DNA of 64,000 nucleotides, taken from assembly GCF_002814095.1 (NCBI RefSeq), contig NZ_CP021913.1, positions 2,046,001-2,110,000 on the forward strand, given 5' to 3'. Shown one piece after another: positions 26,385 to 35,833 of the stretch. The notes below the pieces were generated by a model, which saw only the letters and a program-made list of their open reading frames with translations, searched no databases and had not been told where the DNA came from. The position numbers were made by a program, and so were the translations under genes. The DNA comes from Sagittula sp. P11. Its GTDB lineage: Bacteria > Pseudomonadota > Alphaproteobacteria > Rhodobacterales > Rhodobacteraceae. Position 1 is the stretch's first letter. Every line of letters begins with the position of its first letter.

Positions 26385-27357
26385 CCGCCTCGAACCCCAC
26401 CGTCTTCGGGTCGAGCTCGTAATGCGCCCCGCAGAACTGGCAGTCGGCGGTCACGAGACCATCGTCAGTGGTCATCCGCGAGATATCCTTCGCGGAGTAG
26501 ATCGACAGAGACTGGCGCACACGGTCTTCGGAGCAGGTGCAGCCGAAGCGTACCGGCTGGCTGTCGTAGACGCGCGGCCGCTCTTCGTGGAACAGGCGCA
26601 CAAGCAGGTCGGTTGGCGGCACGGAGGGGCCGATCAGCTCGAACTCTTCCAGAGTCTGGAGGTGGGCGTTCACCCGGTTCCAGTGCTCCTGCTCGTCGCC
26701 CGACACGAGGTCGTCAGCCTGCAACAGGCCTTCTTCGCCGGACCCGCCGTCCTGCGCCGCGAAGGGCGACGCCTTCGGCATGTGCTGCAGCATGAGGCCG
26801 CCGGCGCGCCAGTGCTCTTCCTGCCCCGGCTCCTTCGAGCGGCCGAAGGTCAGCGCGAAGGTCGTCGGCAACTGTTCCGACTGGGCGAAGTAGGCGGCGG
26901 CGCAATCCGACAGGCTGTTGCCCGCGACCGGGGTGATGCCCTGGTACGGCTGCATGCCCTCGCCCTGGTCGATCAGGATCGCGAAGTAGCCCGCGCCAAG
27001 CTGCTGGAACGGCGTCGCATCGGTGATGCGGTCGCGGTCGAAGCTGGCGTAGGCCCGGATGCGCGCCGGGTGGCCTTCCTTGTCGGGGCCGTAGTAATCC
27101 GTTGCGATCATCCGCACCGGGCCGTTTGTCTGAACCTGGAGCGACAGCTTCCAGCGCAGCTTGATTGTCTGGCCGATCAGCGCGGTCAGCAGCGCCATCT
27201 CGGCCACCAGGGCCTCGACCGGGGCGGGATAGTCGTGCTGCTTCAGCACGCCCGACAGAACGCCGTCGAGACGCGCCACGCGGCCACGCATGTCGCTGCG
27301 ATCAAGCTGAAAGGGAAGGACGGTATCGTCCCAGACGATCTTGTCACCGAAGCTCAT
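26371..27357 (-). CDS. hslO: Redox-regulated chaperone Hsp33
   Basis: 328 residues from ATG 27355-27357, preceded by AAGGACC. A cytosolic chaperone activated by oxidation. The C-terminal zinc site is intact: FGCTCSEDRV (CxC) near 279-285 and DCQFCGAHYELD (CxxC) near 309-320. Core motifs GQTIKLRWKLSLQVQTNGPV near 61-80 and GMQPYQGITPVAG near 137 are typical. An N-terminally longer reading (from 27411) has no support. Heads the hslO-nudix-cca group. Confidence 0.95.
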   Translation of the reverse strand: MSFGDKIVWDDTVLPFQLDRSDMRGRVARLDGVLSGVLKQHDYPAPVEALVAEMALLTALIGQTIKLRWKLSLQVQTNGPVRMIATDYYGPDKEGHPARIRAYASFDRDRITDATPFQQLGAGYFAILIDQGEGMQPYQGITPVAGNSLSDCAAAYFAQSEQLPTTFALTFGRSKEPGQEEHWRAGGLMLQHMPKASPFAAQDGGSGEEGLLQADDLVSGDEQEHWNRVNAHLQTLEEFELIGPSVPPTDLLVRLFHEERPRVYDSQPVRFGCTCSEDRVRQSLSIYSAKDISRMTTDDGLVTADCQFCGAHYELDPKTVGFEADDNA

Positions 27358-27450
27358 GAATAGGTCCTTGGGGGTTTTCCTGGCTGCCTGTGGCTGGCAA
27401 TAGGCGGTCATATAGGGACTTCATGTCCGGAACGCAAAGGGGCAGGGATC

Positions 27451-27885
27451 ATGCGCAGATACGGGGACAGTCCGAAGGCCGGGCAAAGCTACACCTTCCG
27501 CCCCGGCGTTTACGTCATCCTGCCGCGCGCCGGGAAACTGCTTCTGACGCACCAGTCGACCCCTTACCCGGAGTTCCAGCTGCCCGGCGGCGGTGTCGAT
27601 CCGGGTGAGCATCCGCTGACCGCGCTGCACCGCGAGGTCTTCGAGGAGACGGGATGGCGAATCGCGGAGGCGAGGCGGCTGGGCGCGTTCCGGCGTTTCA
27701 CCTGGATGCCGGAGTACGAGATCTGGGCCGAGAAGCTCTGCGTCATCTACACCGCACGGCCGGTCTTTGCGTTGGGCGATCCGACGGAACCGGGACACAC
27801 CGCGCATTGGGTTCCGACCGATGTGGCGGCGCAGGTTCTGGGCAACCCCGGGGAGCGGGACCTGGTGACGCGACACATCCTGTAG
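27451..27885 (+). CDS. NUDIX hydrolase (substrate unknown)
   Basis: 144 residues. A perfect NUDIX box GGGVDPGEHPLTALHREVFE-ETGW at about 46-69 provides the metal-binding Glu residues for diphosphate hydrolysis. Short N-terminal extension, single domain, similar in size to MutT-like nucleotide-cleaning enzymes. AAAGGGGCAGGG precedes the ATG. Convergent with the receiver-phosphatase gene; the two stops are 6 bp apart and lie within a 7-bp hairpin (27880-27897). Substrate cannot be read from sequence. Confidence 0.88.
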   Translation: MRRYGDSPKAGQSYTFRPGVYVILPRAGKLLLTHQSTPYPEFQLPGGGVDPGEHPLTALHREVFEETGWRIAEARRLGAFRRFTWMPEYEIWAEKLCVIYTARPVFALGDPTEPGHTAHWVPTDVAAQVLGNPGERDLVTRHIL

Positions 27886-27891
27886 GCGGCC

Positions 27892-29208
27892 CTACAGCAC
27901 GTCGAATTCCAGAAGCGCGGCAGAAACGTCGTCGCCCAGCTTGTCCGAATTCTCCATTTCGCTGGTGAGGCGCCAGAACATGTCCTCCATCAGGTCGGGG
28001 CCGGAGCCGTTGGCGGCGCTTTCGCGGAACAGCCGCGCGAGCCCGTCCTCGCCCAGCATGGTGCCGTCTTTCATCACCGCCTCGGTGAAACCGTCGGAGT
28101 AGAGCAGGAGCATGTCGCCGCTGGCCATGCGGAACCTGTGCTGGTCGTAGCTGACGTCTTCGACAAGACCGATGGGCAGGCCGCCGTCGCCGATCCATTC
28201 GATCTGCCCGTCGGCGCGCAGGAGCAGCGCGGGGGAATGGCCCGCCTGAACGAGCCGCATGTGCCCGGTGCGCAGGTCGGCGGCGACATAGGCCAGCGTC
28301 AGGTATTCCTCCACCCCCGGATCGGCGGCGAGGCGCTGGTTCAGCAGGCGCGCGGTTTCCGCCGGTTCGCGCATGGCAAAGCGGTTGCCGGGCATGGCGC
28401 GCAAGGCAAGGTTCTGTTCGGGAAAGGTACTTGAGAGATAGCCCGCCACCCGCGCCGTCACCATCGCAGAGGTGATGCCATGGCCGGAAACGTCGATGCT
28501 GTAGAGGCCAAGCCGGTCGCCGCCGGGACGGAACATACCCACGAGGTCGCCGCCGACATGGCTGCAGGGATGCAGCAGCAGGCTGACGCGGGAGGTGCCG
28601 ATTTCGGCGACCCGTTCGGGGACAAGGGACTGCTGGATCGTGCGCGCCTGCCTGAGGTCGTTGTCGATCGCCTTGTGGATCTCGCGCAGTTCCTCCAGCG
28701 CGACGGAGAGGTGCTGGTTCTTGACCGACAGTTCCCGCTGCATGGCAAGCAGCCGTTCGCCCGCGTTGATTCGCGCCCTGAGCTCATGGTTGTCCACCGG
28801 CTTCGTCAGGAAGTCGTCGGCGCCGGCGTCGAGGCCCTGCGCCACATCGCCTTTCTCGCTTTTCGAGGTCAGGAGGATGAAGTAGCCGTATGTCTCCCGG
28901 TCGAGCGCGCGAAACCTGCGGCACAGTTCCAGTCCGTCCATGCCGGGCATCATCCAGTCGGACAGCACGAGGTCGGGCGGCGTTTCGGCGCAGATGCGCA
29001 GCGCCTCCGGGCCGGAGGTGGCGGTCAGCACCTCGAACCCCCACCGCGCGAGAACGAGGCCGACGATCTTGAGCTGAAGCTGACTGTCGTCAACGACCAG
29101 AACGCGCCGGATCGATCCCGTCAGGACGGGCGATTTGAGAAATTCTTCGGCGTGCAAGGCGCTTCCTTCGGCTGCGTTCCGACCCCCGGGAACCCCTGCT
29201 AGCGGCAT
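27892..29208 (-). CDS. Response-regulator receiver fused to PP2C (RsbU-type) phosphatase
   Basis: 438 residues. Receiver domain (about 34-150) with acid pair D40/D41, phospho-acceptor Asp84 (VLSDWMMPGMDG), Thr114 and Lys136 (FLTKP). A coiled-coil linker (about 155-195) leads to a PP2C SpoIIE-type phosphatase with SHVGGDLVG, DVSGHGITSAMVTAR, QAGHSPALLL and LLLYSDGFTEAV. Such proteins dephosphorylate an anti-anti-sigma factor in partner-switching systems. RbaY of Rhodobacter capsulatus has this architecture and affects gene-transfer-agent production; orthology is my inference. The divergent HPt gene is a likely phosphodonor. Confidence 0.92.
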   Translation of the reverse strand: MPLAGVPGGRNAAEGSALHAEEFLKSPVLTGSIRRVLVVDDSQLQLKIVGLVLARWGFEVLTATSGPEALRICAETPPDLVLSDWMMPGMDGLELCRRFRALDRETYGYFILLTSKSEKGDVAQGLDAGADDFLTKPVDNHELRARINAGERLLAMQRELSVKNQHLSVALEELREIHKAIDNDLRQARTIQQSLVPERVAEIGTSRVSLLLHPCSHVGGDLVGMFRPGGDRLGLYSIDVSGHGITSAMVTARVAGYLSSTFPEQNLALRAMPGNRFAMREPAETARLLNQRLAADPGVEEYLTLAYVAADLRTGHMRLVQAGHSPALLLRADGQIEWIGDGGLPIGLVEDVSYDQHRFRMASGDMLLLYSDGFTEAVMKDGTMLGEDGLARLFRESAANGSGPDLMEDMFWRLTSEMENSDKLGDDVSAALLEFDVL

Positions 29209-29315
29209 TTTCTTAACGGTGCCTCAAACATCGAATTCGCGGCAACTTCTGTCGTCGCTAAAGGTCGCGTTCACGGTCTTGTCCTATTCCGGAGCGTCAG
29301 AGAAGGAGGCGACAG

Positions 29316-29651
29316 ATGATCGACTGGACGCGCGTGAACGAACTCGTCGACGAGATCGGGACCGAGGATTTCGGCGAGGTGGTGGAGCTTTTCCTGATGG
29401 AGGTGGACCATGCCATCGGCCTGCTGGCGAACGGCGCCGGCAATCCCGTCGTGGTCGAGGAGCAGTTGCATTTCCTGAAGGGCGCGGCGCTGAACCTCGG
29501 GTTCGAGACGATGGCTCAGCTTTGTCTCAAGGGGGAAAAGGCCGCCGCCGCCGGACGCCCCGACGTAGTGTCCGCCGAAGAGGTGCAGGCGGTCTACGTC
29601 ACCTCCCGCGCGCAGTTCGAACGCGATCTGCCGAAACGGCTGGCCGCCTGA
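29316..29651 (+). CDS. HPt (histidine phosphotransfer) domain protein
   Basis: 111 residues, a stand-alone HPt helical bundle. The phospho-accepting His52 lies in EEQLHFLKGAALNLGFETMA, the consensus H-x-L-K-G-x-A-x-x-x-G motif. A GAAGGAGG ribosome site sits upstream. No histidine kinase is encoded nearby, so it must receive phosphate from a distant kinase. Divergent from the receiver-PP2C gene with 107 bp between, which suggests co-regulation. Its stop is 6 bp from the end of the convergent ilvA gene. Confidence 0.9.
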   Translation: MIDWTRVNELVDEIGTEDFGEVVELFLMEVDHAIGLLANGAGNPVVVEEQLHFLKGAALNLGFETMAQLCLKGEKAAAAGRPDVVSAEEVQAVYVTSRAQFERDLPKRLAA

Positions 29652-29657
29652 CCCGTC

Positions 29658-30884
29658 TCAGATCAGGAACTGCGCCAGGATCTCGTCGTCGGTGATGTCC
29701 TTGTAGTTGAAGCCGTTTGCGTCGAGCTGGCCGAACAGCCGGTCGAAGCTTTCGGGCGCGTTCGTCTCGATCCCGATCAGGACGGAGCCGAAGTTGCGCG
29801 CGGACTTCTTGAGGTACTCGAAACGCGCGATGTCGTCTTCCGGACCGAGCAAGTTGAGGAAATCCTTCAACGCGCCGGGGCGCTGCGGCAGGCGCAGGAT
29901 GAAGTACTTCTTGATTCCGGAGTAACGCTGGGCACGTTCCTTCACTTCGGGCAGGCGCTCGAAATCGAAGTTGCCGCCGGAGGTGACGCAGACCACCGTC
30001 CGCCCGCTGATCCCCTGGCCCAGGTCCTTCAGCGCATCGACGGACAGCGCGCCCGCCGGTTCAAGGACGACCCCCTCCACATTCAGCATTTCCAGCATCG
30101 TGGTGCAGAGGCGGTCCTCTGCGATGGTCAGGGAGTTGGCAAGCCCGACGCCCTTCAGCCGGGCAAAGCTGCGTTCGCCGATCTTCGCCACTGCGGCGCC
30201 ATCGGCGAAGGTGTCGACCTTCGGCAGCGCCACCGGCCGCCCCGCCTGCAGCGCCGCGCGCAGACAGGCGCCGCCGGCGGGCTCGACAAAGGTGTACTGC
30301 GTGTCGGTGCCGAAATAGGACAGGATGCCCGCCGCCAGCCCGCCGCCGCCCACCGGGATCACGATGTGATCGGGGGCGCGGCCAAGCTGGGCTTCGATCT
30401 CGGCCGCGACGGAGGCCTGCCCCTCGATCACGTCGTCGTCGTCGAAGGGCGACAGGAAATGCCCGCCGGTATCGCGGCAGAAGGCCTGCGCGGCGTGAAG
30501 GCAGTCATCGAAATAGTCACCGATCAGGCGAATCTCCACATGGTCGCCGCCGAACATGCGGGTCTTCTGGATCTTCTGCTGCGGCGTCGTCACCGGCATG
30601 AAGATCACACCCCGCACCCCGAAATGGCGGCACATGTAGGCGACACCCTGCGCGTGGTTGCCCGCAGAGGCGGCAACATAAAGCTCCACCTCCGGGCGCT
30701 TGCGCATGGCGTTCAGCGCGCCGCGCAGCTTGTAGGAGCGCACGGGCGACAGGTCCTCGCGCTTCAGCAACACCTCTGCGCCGAAGCGTTCGGACAGGTG
30801 ATCGTTGCGCAGAAGCGGCGTCGCGGGGAAGACCTCGCGCATGGCCGTCTCGGCGGCGCGGGCAATATCCTGGAACTCGGTCAT
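29658..30884 (-). CDS. ilvA: Threonine ammonia-lyase (threonine deaminase)
   Basis: 408 residues from ATG 30882-30884. PLP enzyme converting threonine to 2-oxobutanoate, first step to isoleucine. The PLP lysine is Lys52 in PVRSYKLRGALNAM, with SAGNHAQGVA near 73-82 and the phosphate-binding IPVGGGGLAAGIL near 175. A C-terminal ACT-like regulatory region (about 325-408) is shorter than in E. coli IlvA (514 residues), typical of single-ACT forms. Convergent with the HPt gene. A 40-bp gap separates it from the upstream membrane-protein gene on the same strand. Confidence 0.93.
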   Translation of the reverse strand: MTEFQDIARAAETAMREVFPATPLLRNDHLSERFGAEVLLKREDLSPVRSYKLRGALNAMRKRPEVELYVAASAGNHAQGVAYMCRHFGVRGVIFMPVTTPQQKIQKTRMFGGDHVEIRLIGDYFDDCLHAAQAFCRDTGGHFLSPFDDDDVIEGQASVAAEIEAQLGRAPDHIVIPVGGGGLAAGILSYFGTDTQYTFVEPAGGACLRAALQAGRPVALPKVDTFADGAAVAKIGERSFARLKGVGLANSLTIAEDRLCTTMLEMLNVEGVVLEPAGALSVDALKDLGQGISGRTVVCVTSGGNFDFERLPEVKERAQRYSGIKKYFILRLPQRPGALKDFLNLLGPEDDIARFEYLKKSARNFGSVLIGIETNAPESFDRLFGQLDANGFNYKDITDDEILAQFLI

Positions 30885-30925
30885 GGTCCCGTGCTGGCAC
30901 CGGCTGCGGCGCTTGGCAAGTGGGA

Positions 30926-31645
30926 TCAGCGCCGCAGGACCCCTGCGTGGAAGATCGCCGTGACCGCGGTGGTGTGGATCAACACCTGCACCCAGAAGGT
31001 CACGAGCACGAAGACCGCGTCGAGCGCGCTGGCCGCGGCACCCTCGACCGGGATCATGAGCTGGATGCCTACGGACATGACGAAGAGCGCCACGGCCAGC
31101 CCGAAGAGCGGCGCGGCCTGCTTGCCCGTGGCGGCCCATGCCTCGTGCAGGCGCATCACGCGGTCCACGGCAATGCCGGGCAGCACCGGGCTGAGCCGCA
31201 GGAAGACCCAGAACACCATGAACCACACGATGTTTATCAGGAAGGCATGCACCAGCGGCCCGGGGCGCAGCAGCATGTCGAGGAAGATCAGGATCAGCAC
31301 ACCGGCGAACAGCAGGCCGAAGATCAGCCGGAACAGCCGCCAGCCGTAGCGCGTGAAGACGTCGATGGGGCGGTCGGTGGCCAGCGGATGCTGCGGTTCC
31401 GCCAGAAGCAGGAAGCGGTGCCAGCGCACGGCGAACCACGCGACGCACAGGCTGAAGACGATGAGCATGCCGGCGGCCGCGGCGATGGCGAGGAACACGC
31501 TGTCGCCCATGCCCTGCGCGTAACCGAGGTAGTTGTACCAGACCACGAGCCCCGCCACGACCGGGACAACCGACAGACGCAGACCCTGGAAGATGTGCCT
31601 GTTGATGAGGTGAACGGTCAGGACGATGAGCGAGACGAGGGGCAA
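30926..31645 (-). CDS. Polytopic membrane protein, unknown function
   Basis: 239 residues with about six hydrophobic segments (near 22-38, 48-72, 103-125, 131-150, 180-199 and 212-235). The phrase [16 protein letters not shown] near 69-84 is a WHR motif that I associate with uncharacterised alphaproteobacterial inner-membrane proteins. The only fitting start is a TTG at 31643-31645; no ATG gives a full first helix, so the start is uncertain. Upstream of ilvA on the same strand and divergent from argG. No enzyme motif seen. Confidence 0.72.
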   Translation of the reverse strand: MPLVSLIVLTVHLINRHIFQGLRLSVVPVVAGLVVWYNYLGYAQGMGDSVFLAIAAAAGMLIVFSLCVAWFAVRWHRFLLLAEPQHPLATDRPIDVFTRYGWRLFRLIFGLLFAGVLILIFLDMLLRPGPLVHAFLINIVWFMVFWVFLRLSPVLPGIAVDRVMRLHEAWAATGKQAAPLFGLAVALFVMSVGIQLMIPVEGAAASALDAVFVLVTFWVQVLIHTTAVTAIFHAGVLRR

Positions 31646-31823
31646 GGGCGTGCTGTTCCGGAAAGAGGCGGATGGCCCAGAAGGAAGGCGCAGGGCGCAC
31701 GGGTGTCAAGACCTGCAGCCCGGCCACGGCGGCCTGTCCTGCGGCCATGCGCCGGTGTCCACCTTGCCCATGCGGCAAAAACCCGTTACGCACCGCGCCA
31801 AATCTGCGATGAGGATCATCCAC

Positions 31824-33047
<1,224 letters not shown>

Positions 33048-33120
33048 CGGCTACGTCCGCAACGTCACTCTTGCATAGTCCCTCGTGCCGGGCACATTCG
33101 CGCGGTACGAGGGAGACAGC

Positions 33121-33405
33121 ATGAGCCTGACAGACATTCGCGACAAGATGCAGCGTGGGCTCGACAAGCGCCCGCTGGACGAGGTGATCAAGTTCGACTG
33201 CGGGGCGGACGGGTCGATCACGCTTCAGGACGGGCAGGCCGTGCTGGAGGATCGCCCCGCGCAGTGCACCATCCACATGACCGCGGACAACCTGCGCAAG
33301 CTGATCCAGGGCAAGATGAACCCGATGACCGGCTTTGCCATGGGCAAGATCCGCGTGTCGGGGGACATGGCCCTGGCGATGAAACTGGGACAGCTTCTGG
33401 GCTGA
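33121..33405 (+). CDS. SCP2 sterol-carrier-domain protein
   Basis: 94 residues, a minimal SCP2 fold: DKMQRGLDKRPLDEVIKFDC, ITLQDGQAVLEDRPAQCTIH, and the C-terminal LIQGKMNPMTGFAMGKIRVS followed by GDMALAMKLGQLL, the lipid-binding helix. Small bacterial SCP2 proteins probably bind lipids or acyl-CoA; the ligand is unknown. GAGGGAGAC precedes the ATG. 73 bp after argG and followed by a strong terminator, so possibly co-transcribed with argG. Confidence 0.93.
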   Translation: MSLTDIRDKMQRGLDKRPLDEVIKFDCGADGSITLQDGQAVLEDRPAQCTIHMTADNLRKLIQGKMNPMTGFAMGKIRVSGDMALAMKLGQLLG

Positions 33406-33431
33406 GACAGAGACTGATTACTCAAGTGAAT

Positions 33432-33464
33432 GACCCCGGCGGAACGCTCCGCCGGGGTCTTTTT
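33432..33464 (+). terminator. Intrinsic terminator after the SCP2 gene
   Basis: A perfect 12-bp stem GACCCCGGCGGA / TCCGCCGGGGTC with an ACGC loop, followed by TTTTT (33460-33464). It ends 10 bp before the stop of the convergent secreted-protein gene. Confidence 0.92.
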
Positions 33465-33474
33465 CGGACTGCTC

Positions 33475-33888
33475 TTATTGCGCGGTGATGGTGGCCATCA
33501 CGAGGCTGCCGTCCGGCTTGATCGGGCCGTCCTCGGTGGCGCCCAGCGTGTATTCGAAAACGCCGGTCGTCATGCCGCCGTCTTCACCGTGGACCATCAG
33601 CATCAGCATGTCGCCCGCAGCGACGTCTTCCTGCAGGATCGCGGCGACGTCCATGTTTTCACCCATGCGCAGCGGAGCGTAGCCGACAACCGGGCCGGGC
33701 TTCATTTCCGCGTCGGTGCGGTGCACGACCATCCAGCCGTTTGCCGGAGCGACGACCTTGGTGGCGGACACGACGCCGTTGGAAACGTCCTGATCCGCGG
33801 CCTCGACCATCGGCGCCATGGAGTGGCTGGCGGCAAAGGCGGTGGTTGCGGTCACGGCAATGGCTGCGGCAAGTGCTTGGATTTTCAT
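33475..33888 (-). CDS. Secreted protein resembling DUF7282-type domains
   Basis: 137 residues. Signal peptide MKIQALAAAIAVTATTAFAA; ribosome site GGGAGATG. The mature part reads as one small beta-domain: VSATKVVAPANGWMVVHRTD, KPGPVVGYAPLRMGENMDVA, AGDMLMLMVHGEDGG, FEYTLGATEDGPIK. This resembles DUF7282-type domains known to me from haloarchaea and some bacteria. Met-rich (about 12%), which is notable beside msrA, although that gene lies beyond a divergent 197-bp spacer. No function assigned. Confidence 0.8.
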   Translation of the reverse strand: MKIQALAAAIAVTATTAFAASHSMAPMVEAADQDVSNGVVSATKVVAPANGWMVVHRTDAEMKPGPVVGYAPLRMGENMDVAAILQEDVAAGDMLMLMVHGEDGGMTTGVFEYTLGATEDGPIKPDGSLVMATITAQ

Positions 33889-34085
33889 AATTTCATCTCC
33901 CGATCATTTGGGTTTTGCGGGCCTTTGCCCGCGTTGAACACCAGCATCCACGTTCGGGGTGTGGGGGAAGTTTCGAATTTTCTCGGAAATCGTTCACGTC
34001 CCTCTCACCTTGCGGTGAAGACATGCCGCGACAGTTGCCACGACGGGCAGGGCGCGCGCAGGGTATTTCCAAAAGGGGATCCGAC

Positions 34086-34727
<642 letters not shown>

Positions 34728-34740
34728 GAGGGCCGAGCGC

Positions 34741-35613
34741 TCAGCCGAAGGCGTCCTGAACCTCTTTCAGGTCCGGGATCACGTCGGCGGTGCCGTAGCG
34801 CGTGACCATCAGTGCGCCGGCCTTCTGCGCAAGACCGATCGCCTGTTCCATCGGCATGCCACGGTCGAGGCCCGCCAGAAGATAGCCGGTGAAGGTGTCG
34901 CCCGCGCCCGTGGTGTCGGCCGGCGTGACCTTCGGTGCAGGCAGGTCGCGGACCGAACCGGCGTCGGTGTTGTGCCAGCGGCATCCGTCGCCACCCAGCG
35001 TGATGACCACGTCGCGGACCGGCAGGCTCTCTGCCGCGCGGCCGGTGGCCTGTTCGAGCTGCTGCGCCTCCACCGCGTTCAGGACAAGGATGTCCAGAAG
35101 CGGCAGGACGGCAAGTGTCGCCTCTGCCGAGAACGGCGCGGCGGCATAGGCCACCTTCATCCCGCGGCGAGAGGCCTGTTCGGCGGCTTTGCGCTGAAGA
35201 TTTGTCTCGTTCTGGAAGAGGAAGATGTCGCTGGAGGTCGCGTCGGCCAACGCCTCGGCGATATGCGTCTCTGTCAGGGCATGATTCGCGCCGGGGAAGA
35301 TGACGATGCTGTTCTCGCCTTCGGCATCCAGAAGGACGATGGCGTGGCCCGTGGTCTCTTCGACCTCTCGCAGCTGGCGCGTATCGACGCCGTATTCCGT
35401 CAGGCGCTGGACCGCCCATGCGCCATCCGCGCCGACTGCCCCGATGTGCAGGCAATGCGCGCCCGCCCGGGCCGCAGCCACGGACATGTTGGCGCCCTTG
35501 CCGCCCAGACCGCGGGTAAAGTTCGTCGCGGCCAGTGTCTCACCGGCGACAGGAAGGTGCGGAAGACGATAGAAGAGATCCGCATTCACGGACCCGAGGT
35601 TGAAGATTGTCAT
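34741..35613 (-). CDS. Ribokinase-type sugar kinase (PfkB family)
   Basis: 290 residues. PfkB signatures: GGKGANMSVAAARAGAHCLH (38-57) and the ATP/anion-hole motif DTTGAGDTFTGYLLAGLDRG near 233-252, where the Asp of GAGD is the catalytic base. N-terminal FNLGSVNADLFYRL fits ribokinase-like substrate binding. Phosphorylates a sugar, probably ribose or another pentose, but no sugar transporter or regulator is adjacent, so the substrate is uncertain. Downstream of maeB on the same strand but 220 bp apart, with a strong hairpin between. Confidence 0.88.
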   Translation of the reverse strand: MTIFNLGSVNADLFYRLPHLPVAGETLAATNFTRGLGGKGANMSVAAARAGAHCLHIGAVGADGAWAVQRLTEYGVDTRQLREVEETTGHAIVLLDAEGENSIVIFPGANHALTETHIAEALADATSSDIFLFQNETNLQRKAAEQASRRGMKVAYAAAPFSAEATLAVLPLLDILVLNAVEAQQLEQATGRAAESLPVRDVVITLGGDGCRWHNTDAGSVRDLPAPKVTPADTTGAGDTFTGYLLAGLDRGMPMEQAIGLAQKAGALMVTRYGTADVIPDLKEVQDAFG

Positions 35614-35786
35614 GTGCCCATCTGCAATAAACTGGTGCTACGCGATATTCCGATGTCCTGCGATCCTGCAGATGGCAGGCATTCCTGAAATGCCGTTGCG
35701 CTCTTCACGATGCAGCGCTTCGGCGCTGAATTCAACACGAAGACGTTTGACCGTCGCGGTCACCGAGATCATCGAGCAATAGGGAC

Positions 35787-35815
35787 GGGCGGCGCGGGAC
35801 CGTCCCGCGCCGCCC
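35787..35815 (+). terminator. Strong GC hairpin, rho-independent-terminator-like
   Basis: A perfect 13-bp stem GGGCGGCGCGGGA / TCCCGCGCCGCCC with a CCG loop, followed on the plus strand by GGTTTTC. The T-run orientation favours stopping rightward transcription, yet both flanking genes run leftward. It may end a short rightward transcript from 35614-35786 or separate maeB from the kinase gene. Confidence 0.5.
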
Positions 35816-35833
35816 GGTTTTCGGATATGGCTG

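Noticed and set aside
27358-27411. Longer N-terminus for hslO
   Set aside because: The ATG at 27357 has a ribosome site, and the family starts MSFGDKIVWDDTVLPF-like text there; the upstream part has no family support.
35600-35782. 60-codon open frame on the plus strand
   Set aside because: Starts inside the sugar-kinase gene region with no ribosome site and no recognisable domain; kept only as part of the hairpin observation.
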